From Frondihabitans peucedani (GTDB lineage Bacteria; Actinomycetota; Actinomycetes; Actinomycetales; Microbacteriaceae): DNA of 64,000 nucleotides. The notes beneath the pieces are model-generated. The model saw only the letters and a program-made list of their open reading frames with translations. It had not been told where the DNA came from and searched no databases. Where the stretch lies: positions 1,736,001 through 1,800,000 of the forward strand of contig NZ_BAABAU010000001.1 of assembly GCF_039537585.1 (NCBI RefSeq), given 5' to 3'. The first letter of the stretch is position 1; every line of letters starts with the position of its first letter. Both the position numbers and the translations under genes were made by a program. This document shows positions 33,567-42,051 of the stretch, piece by piece.

Positions 33567-34297
33567 TGGAGTTCGAGAACGACCGCGTCCTCGTCACGGG
33601 AGTGGGTCAAGCAGGCAGCCTCGGGCACGAGATCGCGGTCGCTTTCTCGAAACTTGGCGCTTACGTTGTTGCATCGGGACGATCGGCGAAAGCCGAGCAA
33701 GAACTTCTCGATGTCGTGGGCCCGGATCGGACGAAGTTCATCCAGGTGGACCTCCTCGATCCGGGCTCCGCTCGAGATCTCGCTCGACGAGCCGGTGATG
33801 TGACAATCCTCGTCAACAACGCCGCAACCATCGAGGCCGGCTCCACATCGTCTATCACCGACGATGGCTTCGACGCCATGTTCGCCGTCAACGTCAAGGC
33901 GGCTCACCAGTTGGTCGCCGAGTTGCAGCCGGGCATGGCGCGAGCGCAGCGTGGATCCATCGTGAATATCAGCTCGATCGGAGCCAAGCTCGGGACGCCT
34001 GGCCGCGCCGCCTACGCCGCGTCTAAGGCTGCTCTCGAATCTCTGACCCGATCCTGGGGAGTTGAGTTCGCGAGCGATGGCATCACCGTCAACGCAGTCG
34101 CGCCCGGCCCCCTGTTAAACCCCCGGCTGCGTGCCGCGGGGGGTGCGGCAATCGCGGCGGCCGGCTCCACCGTCCCCGCGGGCCGACCGGTACGTACGCG
34201 TGAGGTGGCTGACGTCGTTGTGTTTCTTGCGAGCCAAAAGGCACGTTATGCGACCGGATCCACGCTTGCTCTGGACGGCGGACGCACGGTCATCTGA
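33566..34297 (+). CDS. Short-chain dehydrogenase/reductase (second of a pair)
   Basis: A 243-residue SDR. Its cofactor motif is altered (TGVGQAGSLG in place of TGxxxGIG) while NNAA, a serine in ISSIGA and YAASK are kept. The C-terminus TGSTLALDGGRTVI is typical. The unusual glycine motif may change coenzyme choice. It overlaps the first SDR by one base and ends before the terminator at 34335. Tandem SDRs with one divergent motif can be catalytic and scaffold partners (inference). Confidence 0.85.
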   Translation: MEFENDRVLVTGVGQAGSLGHEIAVAFSKLGAYVVASGRSAKAEQELLDVVGPDRTKFIQVDLLDPGSARDLARRAGDVTILVNNAATIEAGSTSSITDDGFDAMFAVNVKAAHQLVAELQPGMARAQRGSIVNISSIGAKLGTPGRAAYAASKAALESLTRSWGVEFASDGITVNAVAPGPLLNPRLRAAGGAAIAAAGSTVPAGRPVRTREVADVVVFLASQKARYATGSTLALDGGRTVI

Positions 34298-34334
34298 CGC
34301 CCCGCTTGCTGGTCTGTAGGGGGACCAGCTGGAC

Positions 34335-34370
34335 CACAAGGCCTCACCATTCGGTGGGGCCTTGTGTGTT
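34335..34370 (+). terminator. Intrinsic terminator after the SDR pair
   Basis: CACAAGGCC-TCACC pairs with GGTGG-GGCCTTGTG around a 4-base loop, followed by TGTTTTG. Confidence 0.8.
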
Positions 34371-34413
34371 TTGCCGCTTTCGGCAAAAGCTCGTTGGACG
34401 GGAATAGACGCGG

Positions 34414-34462
34414 TTCAGGAACGTTTAGTACAGAATCGTGCTACGTTCTGGAACAACCAGTA
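34414..34462. promoter_or_regulatory. Two operator candidates upstream of the MFS gene (sites C and D)
   Basis: Site D (34446-34462) is TTCTG-GAACAAC-CAGTA, one mismatch from the palindrome on the other strand. Site C (34414-34430) is TTCAG-GAACGTT-TAGTA, a weaker copy. Both read in the orientation opposite to site B and lie 60-110 bases before the start at 34521. Two sites 32 bases apart would allow cooperative binding. Confidence 0.55.
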
Positions 34463-34520
34463 CAGATCACCCGCCCGGCGAGAATCCTCGCGGGCCCCAT
34501 TCCTTCCCGGAGATCCCAAA

Positions 34521-35777
34521 ATGACGAATCAAGAAATCTTCCCTGAGACGGCCGGCAGACCGTTCTCCCTGAAGAGAGGCTGGGCTGGCGTTATCGCCGT
34601 CGGTATCGGCTCCTTCGCGCTGTCAGTGACAGAACTGCTCCCGGTCGGGCTTCTCACACCGATCTCGAAGGAACTCGGCGTCACGGAGGGCACCGCCGGC
34701 CTCATGGTCGGAGTTCCGGCGATCGTCGCGGCGATCAGCGCCCTCGCCTTCGTGGTCCTGGCGGGCAAGACAGACCGCCGCAAATTGCTCATCGCGGGAA
34801 GCATTCTCCTTCTCCTGTCCGACGTCGTGTCCCTCACGGCGCCGAACTTCCTGGTCATGATCATCGCTCGCGCGCTACTAGGGCTCTCCCTCGGAAGTTT
34901 CTGGGCTATCGCCGGAAGCCTTGGGGCCCGCCTGGTGCACGAGAAATACATTGGCGCAGCGACGTCAGTGATCTTCGCGGGACTCTCCATCGCCGCAGTC
35001 ATCGCCGTCCCGATGGGCTCATTCATCGCGACCATCGCAGGCTGGCGCGAAGCCTTCCTTGTGGCATCGATCATGGGAGCCGTCGTCGTGGCGCTTCAGC
35101 TCATCGCCGTTCCTAAACTTGTCGTGGACCAAGCCCCGACCTTGTCAGCTCTGCCAGTCCTGATTCGTCGTAAGAGCATCCTCGTGCTCCTCCTGACTGT
35201 CGCCCTCGTCTTCGTGGGTCAGTACGTCTCCTACACGTACATCACGCCGTACCTGAACTCGAACCTCGGCATCACCGGAGGAACAGCCAGCGCACTCCTC
35301 CTCGCCTTCGGGATTGGCGGCATCATCGGCAACTTCGGGGGCGGCGCCCTTGCCGTCAAGCACCTCAAGCCCATGTTGCTGCTCTTTCTCGTCCTGATGG
35401 CCGGAGCCATGATCGCGTCGCAGTTCCTGACCGGCTCCCTGGCCGCCCCCGTGATCGTCCTTGTGGCGTGGGGCCTGGGTTTCGGCGCCGCTCCCGCCTC
35501 ATTGCAGGTCTGGATCTTCAAAATCGCGCACGATCACCCCGAAGCCGGGACCGCTCTGCTGATCTCCGTGCTGAACATCGCCATCGCCACCGGAACCTCA
35601 GTGGGCGGAGTGATCGTCGACTCCGCCGGAATTCGCGCCTCCTTCTGGGTCGGCGCCGCACTGCTGGTGATCGCCGTCTTGAACGTCGCATTCCTCGCCC
35701 TCCGGAAGCAAAAGCGCTCCCGAGTGGATGACGCGACCCGCCCCACGCCCGTCCTGGAGGACGTCCTTAGCCGCTAG
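34521..35777 (+). CDS. MFS transporter (DHA1, AraJ/sugar-efflux-like)
   Basis: A 418-residue permease. The ATG at 34521 follows CCCGGAGATCCC; the frame upstream is non-coding. About 12 membrane segments are seen, with TM1 FALSVTELLPVGLLTPIS, the inter-helix motif VVLAGKTDRRKLL and LGLSLGSFWAIAGSLGARLV, as in AraJ/NepI-like exporters. The GTSVGGVIVD motif late in the protein is also typical. Operators C and D upstream suggest induction together with the SDR and reductase genes, so it may export the same toxic compound. Confidence 0.87.
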   Translation: MTNQEIFPETAGRPFSLKRGWAGVIAVGIGSFALSVTELLPVGLLTPISKELGVTEGTAGLMVGVPAIVAAISALAFVVLAGKTDRRKLLIAGSILLLLSDVVSLTAPNFLVMIIARALLGLSLGSFWAIAGSLGARLVHEKYIGAATSVIFAGLSIAAVIAVPMGSFIATIAGWREAFLVASIMGAVVVALQLIAVPKLVVDQAPTLSALPVLIRRKSILVLLLTVALVFVGQYVSYTYITPYLNSNLGITGGTASALLLAFGIGGIIGNFGGGALAVKHLKPMLLLFLVLMAGAMIASQFLTGSLAAPVIVLVAWGLGFGAAPASLQVWIFKIAHDHPEAGTALLISVLNIAIATGTSVGGVIVDSAGIRASFWVGAALLVIAVLNVAFLALRKQKRSRVDDATRPTPVLEDVLSR

Positions 35778-35840
35778 CCGGACATTCCGCTTCAACAAAC
35801 AACTGCCGGGTCGTCCCGAGAAGCTTCGACCACATCAGTA

Positions 35841-35872
35841 GAGAAAGGGCCGCCGTCCGGCGGTCCTTTCTC
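35841..35872 (+). terminator. Intrinsic terminator after the MFS gene
   Basis: GAGAAAGG-CCGCCG and CGGCGG-CCTTTCTC form a 14-bp stem with one mismatch and a 2-base loop, followed by CGTTTG. Confidence 0.75.
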
Positions 35873-35907
35873 CGTTTGGACCAGCGCTCGATGTCGGGAA
35901 GATTCTG

Positions 35908-35919
35908 GACCGTTCGGTC
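35908..35919. promoter_or_regulatory. Palindrome GACCG-TT-CGGTC
   Basis: A perfect 5+2+5 palindrome of the TetR-operator style, 104 bases upstream of the gene at 36023. It shares TTCTG-GAC with the other sites but not the N7 spacing. Confidence 0.4.
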
Positions 35920-36022
35920 GTTAACTATGTCGTCTGCATTCGGGTGCGGACTCGGCGCCCGCTGGCAGACATGGGGTCTCGCGGGCGCCACCTCAAACCC
36001 CTACCGCAGGAGAAGTCGCAAC

Positions 36023-36421
36023 ATGTACGTCGAAGCAGGCTCGAACGGGTCTTTCAGCATCACGCTCGCCCAGGCCGAATACGAATTCCTCTACCGGTCT
36101 GACTACATGGCTGTCAGCCCCGTCACGGGCGCATTCATGGTCTGGCCGGACGCATCCGTGCCTGGTCACGGTGAGTTCCTGAACCTCTACGACGAGGTCA
36201 GCGAAAGGCTGGCGTTCCTCGGCGCGCCTGTGGCCCTGGAGGGCGTCGTACTCAGCCTCTCGAAGAATGACGTCGTGTTGCTTGCCGGTGTGATAGCCGC
36301 AGGCTTGCGAGACTTCGGGGACAGCTTTGACGAGATGCTCGGCTTCAGCAGGGAATCAGCGGAGGCCATGATCGCAGCTCTCGATTCGGCCCGCGCCTTA
36401 GCCGGTCTGGTTTGGGAGTGA
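36023..36421 (+). CDS. Hypothetical protein
   Basis: A 132-residue protein from an ATG with GCAGGAGAAG upstream; a longer in-frame start at 35876 overlaps the terminator and is rejected. The sequence is acidic and helical in its second half (LLAGVIAAGLRDFGDSFDEM, SAEAMIAALDSARALAGLVW). It has no signal peptide and no recognised family. It is monocistronic. Confidence 0.6.
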   Translation: MYVEAGSNGSFSITLAQAEYEFLYRSDYMAVSPVTGAFMVWPDASVPGHGEFLNLYDEVSERLAFLGAPVALEGVVLSLSKNDVVLLAGVIAAGLRDFGDSFDEMLGFSRESAEAMIAALDSARALAGLVWE

Positions 36422-36766
36422 GTCAGCACTCAAGATAACTTGCCAGTCTGCGGGAGAGGCACACAAAAGAAGAGTTCGCGCGAAGGCGGCTACCCGGCAA
36501 TCCATGAGGAACGACGACCCCGCGACATACCGCCGGGTGAATCCGGGCCTGATCCGCAAGATCTCCAGGTGAAATCAGCCTTTTGTTTCTCGTGGGACCA
36601 GACCCCCGGATTGTTCTATGGGCGGTAAGGAGACGCCGCCCAAGTAGTCCCAGCGCATCAATGTCTGCAGTTCGCAGAGAATGAGCCTCCGACTACCTCC
36701 GGATCGATCGTGTCGCGTCGTCCGTCAGTCTGGTTGATATGAGAGCGGATATAGCTGCCGCAAGCG
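36422..36766. other. Intergenic region, no clear gene
   Basis: Only very short frames are seen (for example 22 codons, MRNDDPATYRRVNPGLIRKI, near 36504). No strong hairpin or operator was found. Confidence 0.4.
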
Positions 36767-37870
36767 TCACAAGTGACGTGCAGGCTCTTTGAATCTCACC
36801 GTCCATCCGCTCGCGCCTTCGGCACGTCTAGCTTGCACATGCCCCACACGTCCCCAGGGTTGACGAACATTTCGAGCCACTGTCTCTAGGGATTTACCGG
36901 CGCTTTGAGCCGATCGACTGGGAACGGGTATGCGGGACGGGGCAGTCGTGTATCCGTGCGGCGTGAATGAGAGGATCCGAGCGACGTCTGCGGACGACGG
37001 CCTCGGGTTCCGACCTGGCCGAAACGGCGCAATGAGAGCTACCGGGTCAGTCTCAAGAAGGCGCGACCAGACGGGTTCGTGGTGAGCATTGGGAGACCCG
37101 TGATGTGGGACTTTGAATAAGGAGGCCTTCTGCTGCGGATCGAAGCCGTCGAGGATGCCCTTCCAACCACAGCCTTCGGGTCCAATGATCAAATCTGCCC
37201 CCAGGAGGATGACGGATGAGCCAAGTTCCAGCCAGAGGGCGATGGAAGCCTCGTTCGGGTCTGGCGGACGGAGTTTCATTCTGTCTTCGGCGCGGGCCAT
37301 GCCGGCAGCAAGTTGTTGGTTGGATCGGTATTGGGCGACGTCGGAGGGGCTCAAAGCGATAACTCTCGTGGCGCCATGATCCCCTGTTGGTTCCACCTCC
37401 CAAAGAGTCTTTTGTGCCGTCGCGTAGGCGATCGCTTGTGGGCGCGATCTCAAATTCAATTCTTCGACCACGGCCCGAAACTCACTCCGGACTGATTGAC
37501 GAAGCACCCGCTCGATGTCTTCATCGGCGGCAACAGAAGCAAAAAATTCATCGCTGGTGAGAGCAGCCGATTGAACGTACTTGGCCTCTTTTGCGCGTTT
37601 GAAGAGATCTCCTATTCCCGCAATATGGTCATCGTGTGCATGCGTGCCGACGACCAGCTTGACCTGAGTGGAAATATCCACGCCAATGGCGTCAAAGTAC
37701 GTGACGAGAGCGTTCGTGCCAGACGGTTGCTCGATGCACGAGTCGATCGTCATCCAATCACCGCGGCCCATGTGGACGGCAATCGCTTCCCCTTTACCAG
37801 GGCCGAATAGGGAGACTTCAATCTCATCGGGGCCCGGCGGCGAAAGGATGACGTCTCTAGGTGAGACCAT
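36767..37870 (-). CDS. ComEC-like MBL-fold metallohydrolase
   Basis: About 367 residues. The metallo-beta-lactamase signature THAHDDH is at about 76-82; downstream are LLGADLIIGPEGCGW and FKVPHHGSPNAHH, the second part matching the KxPHHGS block of ComEC/Rec2-like hydrolases. There is no membrane segment, so it is a soluble, stand-alone nuclease- or phosphodiesterase-type domain. The C-terminal 60 residues are basic. It is the last gene of a three-gene operon whose start overlaps the previous stop by 14 bp (ATG 37870, or TTG 37873). The substrate is unknown; stand-alone ComEC-like hydrolases occur in some defence and stress loci. Confidence 0.8.
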   Translation of the reverse strand: MVSPRDVILSPPGPDEIEVSLFGPGKGEAIAVHMGRGDWMTIDSCIEQPSGTNALVTYFDAIGVDISTQVKLVVGTHAHDDHIAGIGDLFKRAKEAKYVQSAALTSDEFFASVAADEDIERVLRQSVRSEFRAVVEELNLRSRPQAIAYATAQKTLWEVEPTGDHGATRVIALSPSDVAQYRSNQQLAAGMARAEDRMKLRPPDPNEASIALWLELGSSVILLGADLIIGPEGCGWKGILDGFDPQQKASLFKVPHHGSPNAHHEPVWSRLLETDPVALIAPFRPGRNPRPSSADVARILSFTPHGYTTAPSRIPVPSRSAQSAGKSLETVARNVRQPWGRVGHVQARRAEGASGWTVRFKEPARHL

Positions 37871-38393
37871 CAAGGAGCTGCTTCATCGCCAGGCCGCGCT
37901 CACGATGCGCCCGAACTTCTCGGTGAGTCCATTTGCCTAGCCTGCGTAGCCGAACGCTGCTTGTAGTTCTCGGTCTTCCCCTCGGATCGAGTACCTTGCG
38001 AACGGTTACATAAACCAGGTCGCCTGGTGTGGGAACCTCGCCGACTCCAAGTTGGTCGGTGTCGAAATCGGCTACGTACGAGTCGCTGCCCTCTCCAGAT
38101 TGCAACTCTGCAGTGAACTCCTCGCCGTTGATTTCGAGAATTCGACCGGACCAAGTCGTCAGACCGCTGATCCGCGACGCGTCGGCAATCCACGAACGCG
38201 GGTCCACGGCCTTGGAAGTAAGTTCCTGTTCCGGCGTCTTATTACTCGCCGTAACGCGCCGAATGTCAGTTTTCGGACGCGGCACCCGAGTAGTGCTCGC
38301 AAATGATTGATCGCGAAGAACACCCGTTGATCTTATCTGCGACGCGTTGCTCGTCTCCATGTTGAGACGGCCATCGGTAAGAATCGCGACCAT
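37857..38393 (-). CDS. Hypothetical protein, middle gene of the MBL operon
   Basis: A 178-residue protein. The first 60 residues are polar and likely disordered. Residues 75-150 look beta-rich (SGRILEINGEEFTAELQSGE, GDLVYVTVRKVLDPRGRPRT), like a small barrel. The last 25 residues form a basic helix (HREVRAHRERGLAMKQLL). The start overlaps the upstream stop by one base (TGATG). No family is recognised. The barrel-plus-basic-helix layout could bind nucleic acid or a protein partner. Confidence 0.6.
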   Translation of the reverse strand: MVAILTDGRLNMETSNASQIRSTGVLRDQSFASTTRVPRPKTDIRRVTASNKTPEQELTSKAVDPRSWIADASRISGLTTWSGRILEINGEEFTAELQSGEGSDSYVADFDTDQLGVGEVPTPGDLVYVTVRKVLDPRGRPRTTSSVRLRRLGKWTHREVRAHRERGLAMKQLLDGLT

Positions 38394-39121
38394 CAGCTAA
38401 GCACCTCCGCAATCACATGCGTACGAATACTTTCCGCCTGAGCGAATGATGACTCCCAGGCTGTGGCGAGCACTTCGAGGGCGAAGGCGTGCTTCTTCAA
38501 AGAGGTGCCCGAATCCTCCACCTCTGATGTTTCCGTGATGCGGATAGCGGGCTGGTGTTCTACAACAGTCAGGTCGAAGTGATCGTTGATAAGGAAGTAG
38601 ACGCCCAGCTTCACCTGGGCGGAGGGTTGCACGGTCACGTGGACTCGACCACCGTAGTGATCCTGCCTCTGTCCCCACAGAGTCACGTCCTTCATGCCCG
38701 ACTCTTTGAGAACATCATTCCAAAGTGCTTTTGGAGCCAGAACATCGCCGACGAGGTTGAACTCATCAATGTCCTCCATTTGCACGTGGTACTCGCGGTT
38801 AATTCCCAATGCGGTCAGCGGCGTAATGACGGCATTCAGGACCCCCAAAGCGACATCTCGAAGTAGGGGAAAGTCGTCTACCGACGTGGACGTGAGAACC
38901 ATGTTTTCAGCAGTCACTGTCACTGTTAGCCATGCCAGGCGTAGGACGGTGAGATCTGGCGTGACCCCGTCGATTTCGGCACGATCGAAATCTGCTGAGC
39001 TGATCAATTCCTGGTCGCGGAACCACTCCGGCGTGAATTGCCGAGGCGCGAAAACTCCTCGGAAATTCACCGTGGCCCCCTCGAGGGCGACGGCGCGGTT
39101 GTCCGATTGGATCTGTCCCAC
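38393..39121 (-). CDS. Hypothetical protein, first gene of the MBL operon
   Basis: A 242-residue alpha/beta protein. The order of elements (VAVALEGATVNFR-type N-terminal strands, a helix VALGVLNAVITPLTALGINR followed by EYHVQMEDIDEFNLVGD, and a final helix HAFALEVLATAWESSFAQAE) distantly recalls TIGR04255-type proteins, which are scattered among bacteria and of unknown function. I hold that link loosely. It has a GTG start and no membrane segment. It is co-translated with the next two genes. Confidence 0.6.
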   Translation of the reverse strand: MGQIQSDNRAVALEGATVNFRGVFAPRQFTPEWFRDQELISSADFDRAEIDGVTPDLTVLRLAWLTVTVTAENMVLTSTSVDDFPLLRDVALGVLNAVITPLTALGINREYHVQMEDIDEFNLVGDVLAPKALWNDVLKESGMKDVTLWGQRQDHYGGRVHVTVQPSAQVKLGVYFLINDHFDLTVVEHQPAIRITETSEVEDSGTSLKKHAFALEVLATAWESSFAQAESIRTHVIAEVLS

Positions 39122-39475
39122 ATGCCGACGTTAGCGGACACAGCTCAAGGAAGTCACGGACCAGTTCGGGTTACAGGGTCTCTTCCGTGCCGACGAATAC
39201 TCACCGCACGTATTCGATCACAATGATTTCCCTGGCTCGGTCCCAGCTGACCAGGATTTAGCTTCCAGCTGCTGCCACGTCGCTCGCCGGGGCGCTCAAT
39301 TACATTGCGGGCTCGAAACTGAGCCCCTTCTCCGCAATCGAAGGCTGGAGGCGCCGACCCATTTCATCTGGCTTGACTTTTCTGCCTGGCATTCGGCCAT
39401 CGATCTCTACGCGACGAAAGGAGCGGGGCCCTCCGGACGCGATGACGCAGGTGCGTTCCGGCCGGGCGCCCGGCG
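39122..39475. other. Intergenic region between the MBL operon and the ABC importer
   Basis: No gene or strong hairpin is seen. It holds the promoter side of the MBL operon and the 3' side of the ABC operon. Confidence 0.4.
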
Positions 39476-41185
39476 TTATGCCTCAGTGGGCAACTCCTCG
39501 GGCGCGAGGTGACAAAGGACGGTGTGCCCGTCTGACAAGGTCACGTTGGGGGGCGGTGTGGTGGCGCAGAGCCCATCAATCTCGAAAGGGCAGCGGCCCG
39601 ACAATCGGCAGCCGGCGGGGATCTTCTCCTCGCTTGCGATCTTCTCCTTCACGATGCCGGTCTGATGGCGCGCGGCGCGGAGGAGCTGGTCGGTATAGGG
39701 ATGGCGAGGGCCTGCGAAAATCGCGTCGACGGGGCCGACTTCGAGCAGACGGCCTCGATAGAGGACCGCGATCCGATCGGCGATGCTTCGGACGACTGCG
39801 AGGTCGTGCGAGATGAAGAGATAACTGACGTCGGTGTCCGTTTTCAGGGCTGTCAATAGCGCGAGGATGCGGGCTTGGACGGACACGTCGAGGGCGGAAA
39901 CGGGCTCATCGCACACAACAAGGGAGGACGGGCCAGCAAACGCACGGCCGATCGCCGCGCGCTGTTTTTGACCACCGGACAGTTCACGCGGAAGTCGGCG
40001 GAGTAGCTGGTTGTCGATGTTGACCTGCTGGGCTAGCTCGGCCACCGTCTTGGTCCCGCGAAGAAGCTGGATGGAGCGTGCGAGCATGCGGCCGATTCTG
40101 CGGCGGGGGTTCAGGGTCGCGTCCGGCGATTGGAACACCATCTGCACCGGCCGTTGTCCGATTCTCTTTCCGACGAATTCGATGGACCCGTCGACATCGG
40201 TAAGACCCGCCACCGCACGGCCGAGGGTGGTTTTGCCACTGCCCGACTCGCCGATGAGGGCGAGTACCTCCTGCTCATAGATGGACAGGCTGACATTGTC
40301 GAGAGCTGGCCGCTGGCCGTAGAACTTTCGAGCGCCGTCGATTCTGACGAGTTCTGCTTTGGGGCTGACGCGGGTCAAGTCGCTCCCGGCCGGCAGAGTG
40401 TCCAGTCGTGGAGCCGCCCGGACGAGTTCTCGGGTGTAGGCGTGTTGCGGCGAGGTCAAAACTTCTGTCGCACTTCCCGATTCAACGATGACCCCGTCTT
40501 GCATTATGGAGACTCGATCGCAACGGCTCGCGATCAGGCCTAGGTCGTGACTGATCATGAGCATGGACGTGCCGAGATCTCGCCGGAGACCGTCGACGAG
40601 GTCGAGAACCTCGGCCTCCACGAGTGTGTCCAGCCCGGTCGTGGCCTCGTCGAGAATGAGCAGGTCAGGTTCGCGTGCAACGGCCATGCCGATGACGATT
40701 CGCTGTTGCTGACCGCCGGACATCTCGTGGGGGTAACGGGCCGCAATCGAGCGGGGATCAGAAAACCCAACACGCTCCAGAAGTTCGAGGACAGCTGGCG
40801 AATCTGCCACGTAGCGTCCGCCTCGCCGAGGAGGCAAGCGCTCGGCGAGTTGCATCCCCACTCGCATCGTAGGGTTCAGAGCACGAGCGGGCTCTTGGTA
40901 GACCATGCCGATGTCGTTCGCCCGGACTTCGCGCAGCTCCTCGTCGTCGATCTTCGTGAGATCCAGACCCCGGAACGCAACGCTGCCGCCCTCGATGTGG
41001 CCGCCCTCGGCGAGGAAGCGCACGATGGCGAACGCGGTGGTGCTTTTGCCGCTGCCCGATTCGCCGACGAGCCCAAACGCTTCTCCTGGTCCCACCTCGA
41101 AGGTGATCCCACGCACGGCTTGGGTAGTGGAGTCGCGTTCACGATACGTCACGGAGAGGTCGCGCACGGAGAGAAGAGCGGTCAC
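39476..41185 (-). CDS. Fused ABC transporter ATPase, Opp/Dpp type (two nucleotide-binding domains)
   Basis: A 569-residue protein with two complete ABC ATPase domains in tandem, equivalent to DppD plus DppF. The first has GESGSGKST, the signature MSGGQQQR and LLILDEATTGLD; the second has GESGSGKTT, LSGGQKQR and LVVCDEPVSALD. The C-terminal oligopeptide-family extension contains the cysteine-rich CRLSGRCPF and LCATTPPP segment seen in iron-sulphur-containing DppF types. The GTG at 41185 overlaps the permease stop (GTGA). It powers uptake of peptides or similar solutes. Confidence 0.9.
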   Translation of the reverse strand: MTALLSVRDLSVTYRERDSTTQAVRGITFEVGPGEAFGLVGESGSGKSTTAFAIVRFLAEGGHIEGGSVAFRGLDLTKIDDEELREVRANDIGMVYQEPARALNPTMRVGMQLAERLPPRRGGRYVADSPAVLELLERVGFSDPRSIAARYPHEMSGGQQQRIVIGMAVAREPDLLILDEATTGLDTLVEAEVLDLVDGLRRDLGTSMLMISHDLGLIASRCDRVSIMQDGVIVESGSATEVLTSPQHAYTRELVRAAPRLDTLPAGSDLTRVSPKAELVRIDGARKFYGQRPALDNVSLSIYEQEVLALIGESGSGKTTLGRAVAGLTDVDGSIEFVGKRIGQRPVQMVFQSPDATLNPRRRIGRMLARSIQLLRGTKTVAELAQQVNIDNQLLRRLPRELSGGQKQRAAIGRAFAGPSSLVVCDEPVSALDVSVQARILALLTALKTDTDVSYLFISHDLAVVRSIADRIAVLYRGRLLEVGPVDAIFAGPRHPYTDQLLRAARHQTGIVKEKIASEEKIPAGCRLSGRCPFEIDGLCATTPPPNVTLSDGHTVLCHLAPEELPTEA

Positions 41186-42051
41186 GATCCCACCTCGTCC
41201 TTGAGGTCGTTTGCGACGAGGTTGACGGCGACAACGAGGGTCACGATGGCGAGAGCGGGCGATGCGACCGTCCACCACGCTGTTTGGATGAAGATCCGAT
41301 TCTCAGCGACGGCGAGCCCCCAGTCCGGCGACGGTGGTTTGGCTCCGACGTTCAGGAATGAGAGGCCGGCGGCGAGGAAGATGGCGAAGCCTAGACGGAT
41401 GGTCGCCTCGACGAGGAGTGGCCCCGTCACGTTGGGGAGCAACTCCGAGGCGAGAATTCGAGTCGTTCGCTCTCCTTGAGTACGCGCGGCTTCGACGTAT
41501 TGGTTGCCCATCTCGACTAGGACGGCGGATCTGACGGTGCGTGCGATGACGGGGGTGAAGAAGATGGCGATGACGATGATCGTCGTCCCGGCGGACCGCC
41601 CGAATGCGGTGGCAACGAGCATGACGGCGACTATGGCGGGTACGGCGGCAATGATGTCGAACGATCGCATGAGGAAGTCGTCGACGACGCCCCGGTAAAA
41701 GCCGGCGACGAGTCCGAGTGCCGCCCCAGCGGCGGCGGCGAGAGCGGTCGCCGCCGGGGCTACGGCGAGGATGGGACCGGCGCCGGCGAACACACGAGTC
41801 AATTCGTCGCGTCCGAGATTGTCCGTGCCGAGAAGGTGCGACGGCGAGGGCGACGAGTTTGGGATTCCTGTGGCGGCTCCAGGATCGATTCCGAGCGCTA
41901 GTACGGCCAGCGGACTAATCACCCAGAGGGCGAGGATCGCGATTCCCACGATGAACGACGGGCGACGAATGAGACGCGCAACGACGCCCTGAGCGGCCGG
42001 TTCCGTTGCGGTGGGCTGCAGGGCAGCAGCGCCGACTGGCGCGAGGCTCAT
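41182..42051 (-). CDS. ABC transporter permease, DppC type
   Basis: A 289-residue permease with about six membrane segments after a polar N-terminus. The binding-protein-dependent transport EAA motif is visible (YVEAARTQGERTTRILASEL-type). GTDNLGRDELTRV is the DppC/OppC signature. The ATG at 42051 overlaps the DppB stop (ATGA); the frame upstream is only a shadow. It pairs with the DppB permease. Confidence 0.9.
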   Translation of the reverse strand: MSLAPVGAAALQPTATEPAAQGVVARLIRRPSFIVGIAILALWVISPLAVLALGIDPGAATGIPNSSPSPSHLLGTDNLGRDELTRVFAGAGPILAVAPAATALAAAAGAALGLVAGFYRGVVDDFLMRSFDIIAAVPAIVAVMLVATAFGRSAGTTIIVIAIFFTPVIARTVRSAVLVEMGNQYVEAARTQGERTTRILASELLPNVTGPLLVEATIRLGFAIFLAAGLSFLNVGAKPPSPDWGLAVAENRIFIQTAWWTVASPALAIVTLVVAVNLVANDLKDEVGS

